This document shows, piece after piece, positions 30,314 through 36,722 of a stretch of 36,722 bases of DNA. This DNA is from Candidatus Wolfebacteria bacterium (GTDB taxonomy: Bacteria > Patescibacteriota > Minisyncoccia > UBA6257 > UBA9933). The notes beneath the pieces are model-generated. The model searched no databases and was not told the DNA's origin. It saw only the letters and a program-made list of their open reading frames with translations. Each line of letters opens with the position of its first letter. Positions within the stretch are counted from its first letter, which is position 1. The stretch covers positions 1 through 36,722 of the forward strand of contig JACRPK010000013.1 in assembly GCA_016214005.1 (NCBI GenBank), given 5' to 3'. Position numbers and translations under genes: made by a program.

Positions 30314-30820
30314 ATGTTAACTAAAGCTCAAAAATCGCAACATATAGAAGAAAGCAAAAAACTTATTAAAGACAGCAAATTTTTAACTTTTATTGATTTT
30401 TCCGGAACCGCGGTAGAAGACATTAAGAAATTACGTTTGGCTTTGCGCGAAGTTGGCGCAAAAATGAAAGTTTTTAAGAAAAAACTTTTGCGCGTGGCCT
30501 TGAAAGATATTGGCATAGATTTTAATCCTGAACAATTTGATTTACAGCTTGGAACGATTTTTTCTGATAAAGATATTTCAGAAATTGCCGGACCGGTTTA
30601 TAAATTCTCAAAAGGATTAAAAGATGCTCAATTTAAAATTTTGGGAAGCTATGATCTTTCGGCAAAAAATTTTCTTGATGCCGAAGCTGTTAAAAAAATC
30701 GGTCAGTTACCCTCAAGAGAAGTTTTACTTGGGCAATTGGTTGGAATGCTTGCGTCGCCGATTAGAATGTTTTTGTATGTGTTAGATCAAAAATCGAAAC
30801 AAACGGTCGAAAATAAATAA
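30314..30820 (+). CDS. rplJ: 50S ribosomal protein L10
   Basis: [38 protein letters not shown], upstream of rplL. Confidence 0.93.
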   Translation: MLTKAQKSQHIEESKKLIKDSKFLTFIDFSGTAVEDIKKLRLALREVGAKMKVFKKKLLRVALKDIGIDFNPEQFDLQLGTIFSDKDISEIAGPVYKFSKGLKDAQFKILGSYDLSAKNFLDAEAVKKIGQLPSREVLLGQLVGMLASPIRMFLYVLDQKSKQTVENK

Positions 30821-30837
30821 AAATAAAACATAAAAAT

Positions 30838-31209
30838 ATGGAAAAATTTAAAGATATCATAGAAAAAGTTGAGAAATTAACAGTTGTTGAACTCGCCGAA
30901 TTGATTAAAGCTTTGGAAGAAAAATTCGGAGTTTCAGCGGCAGCAATGGCTGTCGGCGGAGGCGCCGGAGCGGGAGCCGGAGAAGCGGCTGTGGAAAAAA
31001 CTTCATTTGATGTAGTTTTAAAATCAGCCGGAGACCAGAAAATCAATGCCATTAAAGTTGTTAAAGAAGCAACTGGCCTTGGTTTGAAAGAAGCCAAGGA
31101 TTTAGTTGAAGCGGCTCCGAAACCGGTAAAAACCGGACTTAAGAAAGAAGAAGCCGAAGAACTTGTTAAAAAACTCACAGAAGCTGGCGCAGTGGCCGAA
31201 CGCCAATAA
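30838..31209 (+). CDS. rplL: 50S ribosomal protein L7/L12
   Basis: C-terminal domain [45 protein letters not shown]. Confidence 0.97.
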   Translation: MEKFKDIIEKVEKLTVVELAELIKALEEKFGVSAAAMAVGGGAGAGAGEAAVEKTSFDVVLKSAGDQKINAIKVVKEATGLGLKEAKDLVEAAPKPVKTGLKKEEAEELVKKLTEAGAVAERQ

Positions 31210-31225
31210 TATTTTGTTTATGTTT

Positions 31226-31256
31226 AAAAAACGCCTTGAAATAGGCGTTTTTTGTT
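31226..31256 (+). terminator. Rho-independent terminator after rplL
   Basis: aaaaacgcc-ttgaaata-ggcgttttttgtttt. Confidence 0.9.
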
Positions 31257-31304
31257 TTATAATTAATATTTACGTGTTTCCGTTCATCCCCCACTCTTTA
31301 CTGC

Positions 31305-31376
31305 GCGTTCTTAGCTCAATGGTAGAGCGCTTCGTTCACATCGAAGAGGTTGCTGGTTCGATTCCAGCAGGACGCA
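31305..31376 (+). tRNA. tRNA-Val (anticodon CAC)
   Basis: Acceptor gcgttct/aggacgc (one wobble), anticodon arm cttcg-ttcacat-cgaag, T arm gctggttcgattccagc. Confidence 0.9.
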
Positions 31377-31399
31377 TTAAAAAAAGAGTGAGGGAGAAA

Positions 31400-31430
31400 G
31401 GTCGCAGGTCCGATCCCTGCAAAGCGCACA
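31400..31430 (+). pseudogene. tRNA 3'-half remnant (T arm plus acceptor strand)
   Basis: ggtc-gcagg-tccgatc-cctgc-aaagcgcaca has T-arm layout, but no complete 5' half directly precedes it. Confidence 0.5.
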
Positions 31431-31433
31431 TTT

Positions 31434-32072
31434 ATGATTAAAAAATTTATTATTGGTATTGATGAGGTGGGCAGGGGATCATTGGCCGGACCGGTGGTTG
31501 TGGCAGCGCTGGCGTTGCCTGAAAAATTTAAAATCAAAAAATCTGATTTAAAAAAGTTTAAATTAACAAAACTCCGCGATTCTAAAAAACTTTCTCTGTC
31601 TCAAAGAGAAGCTTGGTTTAATTATATTAAAAAACAGATGCTATCTCATGGGATAGCATCTGTTTCTCCGAAAATTATTGATAAAATCAATATTTCTCAA
31701 GCCGCGAATCTAGCTGCCACCAAAGCGTTTAAAAAATTAATTAAAAATTATAAATTCCTGCCTGCCGGTAGGCATGGAAAAATTAAAAATTGTTTGATTT
31801 TTTTAGACGGCGGATTATATTTGAATATCGAAAATCAATCCGCCGGCTGGCGGACTAAAACGATAATTAAGGGCGATGAAAAAATTCCGGCGATTTCGTT
31901 GGCTTCAATTGTTGCCAAAGTTTATCGCGATAAATTGATGAAAAAACTTCATAAAAAATATTCGCAGTATGATTTTATAAACAATGTCGGTTATGGAACA
32001 AAAAAACATATTAAAGCGATAAAAAAAATCGGCTATTCGTCGATTCACAGAAAAAGTTTTAAAATTAAATAA
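31434..32072 (+). CDS. rnhB: Ribonuclease HII
   Basis: IIGIDEVGRGSLAGPVVVAA, DSKKLS, SLASIVAKVYRDKLM. Confidence 0.95.
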   Translation: MIKKFIIGIDEVGRGSLAGPVVVAALALPEKFKIKKSDLKKFKLTKLRDSKKLSLSQREAWFNYIKKQMLSHGIASVSPKIIDKINISQAANLAATKAFKKLIKNYKFLPAGRHGKIKNCLIFLDGGLYLNIENQSAGWRTKTIIKGDEKIPAISLASIVAKVYRDKLMKKLHKKYSQYDFINNVGYGTKKHIKAIKKIGYSSIHRKSFKIK

Positions 32073-33606
32073 GCAGTTTAAGCAAACTTTCTCCGGTCAT
32101 TTCTTTTGATTTTGGGAGATTCATAATTTCTAAAATTGTCGGCGCCACATCAGCCAATATCCCTATCGTTGATTTTTCGGCCTCTTTTATTTCTATCGGG
32201 TTTTTTTTCTTCTCAAATTCTTTGGCCACTAAGTGTATCGGAACCGGGCTTGGATCGTGTTTTGTTTCCGGCTCGCCAGTGATAGGGTTGAAAAGCCTTT
32301 CAATGTTTCCGTGGTCAGAAGTGATTATCAGATACGCATTTTTATCCAATATGGTTTTAGTGATTTTATCTATTTGTTGATCAATAACTTCAACGGCTTT
32401 AAGCGAAGCGTCGTAATTTCCGGTATGGGCAATAATATCCGGGTTAGCGTAATTAGCGACAATGAAGTCATAAGTGCCTTCATTTATTGCCTCAACAACG
32501 CGGCTGGTTATTTCATTGGCCATCATTTCGGGATGGCTGGCATGGCTTAATTCTTTTCTTGATGGGATTAAAACGCGATATTCATTTTTAAAAGGCGCTT
32601 CATTTTCGCCGTTGAAAAAGTAAGTGATATGAGCGTATTTTTCTGTTTCCGCGATTTTAAATTGGGTTTTATCGGAATCCGCCAAAATTTTGCTCAGCGG
32701 ATTGGCAATAATTTCTTTTGAATATGCTACTGGCACATTGAACTCGTCGCTGTAGCTTATCATTGTTGATATAAAAAGATTATTAAATTTTTTAATCGGG
32801 AATTGGTTGAAATTTTTATCAACGAAAACTTTTGTAAGTTGCCGCATTCTGTCTTCGCGGAAATTAAAAAATATCACAGCATCATTTTCTTTGATTATTT
32901 TTTGAGAATTAATAATCGCCGGAGGAATATATTCGTCATTGTATCCTTGACTATGTGTATTTTTTATATAGTTTTCAAAATCTTTTGTTTCGGTTCCTTC
33001 GTTTGTAATAACATCGTAATATTTTTGCGTTCTTTCCCAATGATTGTCGCGATCCATGGCAAAATAACGGCCAGAAATGCTGGCGATATTTTCTTTTGTT
33101 TTTTGGGGAAAACGGCTTAAAAGATTAATCGAAGAAGTCGGCGGGCTATCGCGGCCGTCGGTTATCAAATGAATATTTAATTTTTCCACTTTTTCCATTT
33201 CAGCAAATTCTATCAAAGCCTCCAGATGCTCAAAAGCCGCATGAACAACGCCATCGGAAATAAGCCCGATTAAATTAACCGCGGAATTATTTTTTTTGGC
33301 GTGATCAAAAGCCTTTAAAATTGTTTCATTTTTAAAAAAACTTTTATCTCTGATGGCTAAGCTGATGCGCGGATAATTTTGATAAACAACTTTGCCCGAG
33401 CCGATATTTAAATGGCCGACTTCGCTGTTTCCTTCTTCGCCCCATGGAAGTCCGACGGCAATGCCAGAAGCTTGCAAGCTGGCAAAGGGAAAATTTTCTT
33501 TTAGATAATTGATTGACGGAGGATTAATAACATGGATAGGATTTGATTGATCGTTTCGGCCAATGCCCCAGCCATCTAAAATAATTAAAACAAGAGTTCG
33601 TTTCAT
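32065..33606 (-). CDS. gpmI: 2,3-bisphosphoglycerate-independent phosphoglycerate mutase
   Basis: LVLIILDGWGIG, GNSEVGHLNIGSGKVVYQ, HLITDGRDSPP, YANPDIIAHTGNYDA, ITSDHGNIE. Confidence 0.97.
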   Translation of the reverse strand: MKRTLVLIILDGWGIGRNDQSNPIHVINPPSINYLKENFPFASLQASGIAVGLPWGEEGNSEVGHLNIGSGKVVYQNYPRISLAIRDKSFFKNETILKAFDHAKKNNSAVNLIGLISDGVVHAAFEHLEALIEFAEMEKVEKLNIHLITDGRDSPPTSSINLLSRFPQKTKENIASISGRYFAMDRDNHWERTQKYYDVITNEGTETKDFENYIKNTHSQGYNDEYIPPAIINSQKIIKENDAVIFFNFREDRMRQLTKVFVDKNFNQFPIKKFNNLFISTMISYSDEFNVPVAYSKEIIANPLSKILADSDKTQFKIAETEKYAHITYFFNGENEAPFKNEYRVLIPSRKELSHASHPEMMANEITSRVVEAINEGTYDFIVANYANPDIIAHTGNYDASLKAVEVIDQQIDKITKTILDKNAYLIITSDHGNIERLFNPITGEPETKHDPSPVPIHLVAKEFEKKKNPIEIKEAEKSTIGILADVAPTILEIMNLPKSKEMTGESLLKLLI

Positions 33607-33623
33607 AATTTTTATTTTAGCTC

Positions 33624-33998
33624 ATAAAATCTTTTCCTGCCAGCTATTTCAAAACATAACAAAACAAATCATCTTTTAGAAACAGAATAATTTTGCTCCA
33701 GCGGCAAAATTTCCTGCCTACCGGCAGGCAGGTCTTCCCCCTCGGGTTGGCAATTCCGCTTCGCGGGAACCAAGCTTGCCAGCCCTGCGGGATGTTCTTC
33801 AAGATAATTTGTTTTGTTTTTAAAAATTAAGTAAAAATCTTTTTCATAGCGAATATCGCCGGAAAATGCCATAAAATTCATCAGTTTATAGCGTAAAATG
33901 AGCCAGGCCCCCGAGCAAAGGCGAATTGGGTGGCGAATAGCGTAATAAACTGATAGAATTTTAGCATTTGAAGGCGCATGAGCGAGAAAAAGATTTTG
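33624..33998. repeat. MITE-like intergenic element with inverted ends and internal hairpins
   Basis: ataaaatcttttcctgccagc (33624-33644) versus gcatgagcgagaaaaagattttgtg (33976-34000), imperfect inverted ends; internal palindromes at 33713-33732 and 33753-33768. Confidence 0.5.
33872..33963. repeat. Long intergenic stem-loop
   Basis: taaaattcatcagtttat (33872-33889) versus ataaactgatagaatttta (33945-33963): complementary apart from one indel. Confidence 0.85.
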
Positions 33999-34044
33999 TG
34001 ATAATAATTTGCAATTTTATAAGCGGTTTGGCATTATATTTCTC

Positions 34045-34953
34045 ATGACTTTATACACTCAAAAAGATTCAAATATTAGAAAAACTTGGCTGCTTTTTAC
34101 GATTTTTTTGGTAATTATTATCGGCATTGGCTGGTTTTTCGGTCAAGTTTATAATAATCCGTCAATTTTATATTTTGCGGTGATTTTCAGCGTTTTGATG
34201 AATATCGTCGCTTATTGGTATAGCGATAAAATTGTTTTGAAAATGGCAAACGCGCAGGCTATTGAAAAAAAAGATTTTCCAGAACTTTATAATATTGTTG
34301 AAAATCTAGCCATCACCGCAGGTTTGCCGTTGCCTAAAATTTATATTGTCAATGAATCTCAGCCTAACGCTTTTGCCACCGGCAGAAATCCCGAACATGC
34401 GGTTGTAGCAGTAACATCCGGCCTTCTTAAAAAATTAAACAAGGCCGAACTTGAAGGAGTGATTGCTCACGAGCTTTCTCACATCGGCAACCGCGATATG
34501 CTTTTATCAACGGTTATAGTAGTTTTGGTCGGGTTTATTTCCATAATTTCAGATATGTTTTTAAGATCAAGTTTTTGGGGCGGTTTTGGCGGTAGGAGAG
34601 ATAAAGAAGGAAGCGGACAAATTCAGGCCATTATGGCTGTTTTAGGCATAATTATGGCAATTTTAGCGCCTATTGCCGCGACTTTAATGCAATTGGCGAT
34701 TTCCCGCAAAAGAGAATTTTTGGCCGATGCTTCGGGCGCGCTTCTTACTCGTTATCCCGAGGGTTTGGCAATGGCGCTTGAAAAAATATCTTCTGATAAT
34801 TCAACAATGCGAGTTGCCAATAATACTACGGCCCACCTCTGGCTTGATGATCCGTTCAAAAATAATAAAAAAGTTTCATGGTTTCATAAAATATTTATGA
34901 CCCATCCGCCAATAGAAGAAAGGTTGGCGGCATTAAGAGGATTGAAAGTATAA
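34045..34953 (+). CDS. htpX: Zinc metalloprotease HtpX-like (M48)
   Basis: GVIAHELSHIGNRDMLLST, SRKREFLADASGALLTRYPEGLA, THPPIEERLAALR. Start ATG 34045. Confidence 0.95.
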   Translation: MTLYTQKDSNIRKTWLLFTIFLVIIIGIGWFFGQVYNNPSILYFAVIFSVLMNIVAYWYSDKIVLKMANAQAIEKKDFPELYNIVENLAITAGLPLPKIYIVNESQPNAFATGRNPEHAVVAVTSGLLKKLNKAELEGVIAHELSHIGNRDMLLSTVIVVLVGFISIISDMFLRSSFWGGFGGRRDKEGSGQIQAIMAVLGIIMAILAPIAATLMQLAISRKREFLADASGALLTRYPEGLAMALEKISSDNSTMRVANNTTAHLWLDDPFKNNKKVSWFHKIFMTHPPIEERLAALRGLKV

Positions 34954-34969
34954 GATTAAATTTTCTTCC

Positions 34970-35064
34970 AATAAAATCTTTTTCCGCAAGATATTTCAAA
35001 GCCCAGCAAAACAATAAAGAAAATCTTTTCATAGAGACTTTGGCTGGCGAGAAAAGATTTTATT
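34970..35064. repeat. Short MITE-like inverted-repeat unit
   Basis: aataaaatctttt (34970-34982) and aaaagattttatt (35052-35064): perfect 13-bp inverted ends related to the 33624-33998 element. Confidence 0.7.
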
Positions 35065-35082
35065 TGATAAAATATCATAGAT

Positions 35083-35319
35083 ATGAAACAAAAATTAAAA
35101 AGAAATTTGTCGAGAATTAAAATTGAAGGCTTAAAAGAAAAAATCAAACCTAGCGCCAGTTTCGGCGTAATCACTACGGAAATCAAAAAATTGCTTCGAA
35201 TAAGCCTTCATGATTTAATAGAGCTTGCCGATAAAACGATGTATTTTGCGAAAAAGAAAGAGGGGAAGGGGTTTATTGCCGTTTACGATGAAAAGTTGGC
35301 TGATAAAAAACAGAAATAA
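35083..35319 (+). pseudogene. C-terminal remnant of a GGDEF-domain protein
   Basis: KPSASFGVITTEIKK...DLIELADKTMYFAKKKEGKGFIAVYDEK resembles the SxGva...ADkAlYxAK end of GGDEF domains; no GG(D/E)EF motif. Confidence 0.65.
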
Positions 35320-35326
35320 TTTTAAT

Positions 35327-35414
35327 GGAAGGGTGCAGGAGCGGTTTAACTGGCAGTCCTGGAAAGACTGTGTACCGAAAGGTACCGCGAGTTCGAATCT
35401 CGCCCCTTCCGCCA
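35327..35414 (+). tRNA. tRNA-Ser (anticodon GGA), CCA encoded
   Basis: Acceptor ggaaggg/cccttcc, anticodon arm cagtc-ctggaaa-gactg, long variable arm gtaccgaaaggtac, T arm gcgagttcgaatctcgc, 3' gcca. Confidence 0.94.
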
Positions 35415-35421
35415 AAATTGA

Positions 35422-35484
35422 AAATCGGAATTGGAAAAAATAGCCCAAGCGTTGGGAATATCAAGCGACGAGTTTTTGAAATAA
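35422..35484 (+). pseudogene. XRE-type HTH C-terminal remnant
   Basis: In-frame KSELEKIAQALGISSDEFLK*, beginning just after a TGA; resembles the final HTH_3 helices. Confidence 0.5.
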
Positions 35485-35486
35485 TT

Positions 35487-35861
35487 ATGGCAACGATTAC
35501 AAGCATTGGAGAAAATACACTTTCGGCAAAGCTAAAAACAATATTGCCAAACTGCGATCGGATAGACGCGCTCGTTGGCTATTTTTATTTCTCGGGTTTT
35601 CGCGATTTGCATAATGAATTGAAAGATAAGACCATCCGTATTCTTGTCGGAATGGACATAGACAAGAAGATTATTGAAAAAATATCGTCGTTCGATGACC
35701 TTAATCTCGACGACCACGCGGTCTGTCAAGCACAAGAGTTACCACGAACACCACCGAAGCCACAGAGTGAACACAAAGCAACACCGAACTGCGGATTTTG
35801 TCCGAAATACATTCAAACTTCGTCCAATACACACCGCCAGTTAGGAAATTTAATAAAATAA
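35487..35861 (+). pseudogene. Truncated N-terminus of a PLD-domain helicase-like protein
   Basis: MATITSIGENTLSAKLKTILPNCDRIDALVGYFYFSGFRDLHNELKDKTIRILVGMDIDKKI resembles the PLD-like start of SF2 helicase proteins; after about residue 75 it becomes a Pro/Thr-rich non-homologous tail. Confidence 0.55.
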
Positions 35862-35865
35862 TTTA

Positions 35866-36552
35866 ATGCAATCAAAAAAAAATATACCATTTATTATAGG
35901 AGTAGCAACATTTATTGCATTTTTTATTTATTCAAAGCATAGTTTGTCACTGCCAGCCACCAACACATTGCGGCAAAAATTGCTTGCTATTGAAAATACT
36001 ATTCCAACTGAAGCGGGGAAAAAGAATTTTCTTGCGCAAAGCAATAATCTTACTCAAAAAGTTGACGCTGAGCTGATTGATCTTGATAGCCAAATTATAT
36101 CGTGCGATATGGATATAGATGGCATTATTTCTGGTGCAGGGACTATGAAAGGCAGTTGCATAGATTCAAGTTTAATATCAGCGCAAAGCGTGAAGGGAAA
36201 ATTTATGGGCGGGCAATGTTGCAGCGCGTTGATGAATACGAAAGAGTATCACGAGAATTTGAAAAAATTGCAGGCGTATAAAAATATGCCCGATATTCCG
36301 CTTGACCCAATGCATACGTCGATAAAGATAGTGAAAAATTGGATTGATTACGACAAAAACACAACCCTTACGCTTGCGGAACAAAAAATTTATGACGATG
36401 CTTACGCAATCTCAAAAGAGAAGCCTTGTTGTTGCAAATGCTGGCACTACTACACCAACGAGGGTATCGCCAAAAAAATGACAAAAGACGATATATTCAA
36501 CGCTCAGCAAATTGCAAACTATTGGGATGCATCTGATATTTGTGGGGCATAA
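35866..36552 (+). CDS. Cysteine-rich secreted/anchored hypothetical protein
   Basis: N-terminal TM; GGQCCSALMNTKEYHENL and KEKPCCCKCWHYYTNEGIAKKM. Confidence 0.75.
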   Translation: MQSKKNIPFIIGVATFIAFFIYSKHSLSLPATNTLRQKLLAIENTIPTEAGKKNFLAQSNNLTQKVDAELIDLDSQIISCDMDIDGIISGAGTMKGSCIDSSLISAQSVKGKFMGGQCCSALMNTKEYHENLKKLQAYKNMPDIPLDPMHTSIKIVKNWIDYDKNTTLTLAEQKIYDDAYAISKEKPCCCKCWHYYTNEGIAKKMTKDDIFNAQQIANYWDASDICGA

Positions 36553-36588
36553 ATTATTTTCTGAGGAAGTAGAGTTTTTGGCGTGCAT

Positions 36589-36722
36589 TCAAGTTTGAAC
36601 TGCACCAGATATCATCCCAAGAACGAATACCTCGTGCGGAGTAAGGTAGCCGAGGCGTTTGCGCGGTCGATGATTGAGATTTCTCTCCACGCGCGACACC
36701 TCTTTGTGAGTAATCATAGCGA
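36589..36722 (-). mobile_element. IS30-family transposase, C-terminal fragment, runs off the right edge
   Basis: Reverse strand: AMITHKEVSRVERNLNHRPRKRLGYLTPHEVFVLGMISGAVQT*, with the characteristic NHRPRKRLGYLTPHEVF. Confidence 0.92.

Noticed and set aside
31302-31430. Split or intron-containing tRNA formed from the tRNA-Val 5' end and the downstream 3' half
   Set aside because: tRNA-Val is already a complete cloverleaf; the extra 3' half is better explained as a remnant.
33669-33881. 70-aa minus-strand ORF between gpmI and htpX
   Set aside because: It is composed largely of palindromic repeat sequence (e.g. EDLPAGRQEILPLEQ); no independent support as a protein.
35225-35443. ORFs running through tRNA-Ser (35225-35443, 35215-35448, 35273-35506, start of 35325-35861)
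   Set aside because: They overlap a clear tRNA gene; the real downstream start is ATG 35487.

Overview
This is an AT-rich, gene-dense window. Gene content and in-frame repeat inserts look like Patescibacteria/CPR (Parcubacteria-type); that assignment is inferred from gene content, with no database search. It is mostly housekeeping: tpiA, lepA, tRNA-Gly, pgk, a DHH phosphoesterase, an RNase H, comF, a type IV pilus cluster (pilM-N-O-x-B-T-C-pilin-pilD-pseudopilin), ligA, trpS, gatC/gatA, an EndoQ-type PHP protein, nusA, ppa, clpP, ndk, a DUF1573/CcdA-like/thioredoxin-like redox block, an L10 leader with rplJ/rplL, tRNA-Val, rnhB, gpmI, htpX and tRNA-Ser. The most interesting locus is 17.36-18.07 kb. 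There, one PaaX-like winged-helix/Cas2-like protein is framed by two 32-nt inverted repeats (29/32 identical), each itself an imperfect palindrome, between ligA and trpS. It looks like a minimal Cas2-like mobile or self-targeting unit with no cas1, CRISPR array or recognisable transposase. Other notable signals are palindromic or short-motif repeats inserted in frame in tpiA, lepA, pgk, pilD and rnhB; a MITE-like inverted-repeat family around htpX; a PLD gene interrupted by one in-frame TGA; a decayed island after tRNA-Ser (HTH remnant, truncated PLD/helicase-like N-terminus, Cys-rich secreted protein); and IS30-like transposase fragments in the same orientation at both window ends.
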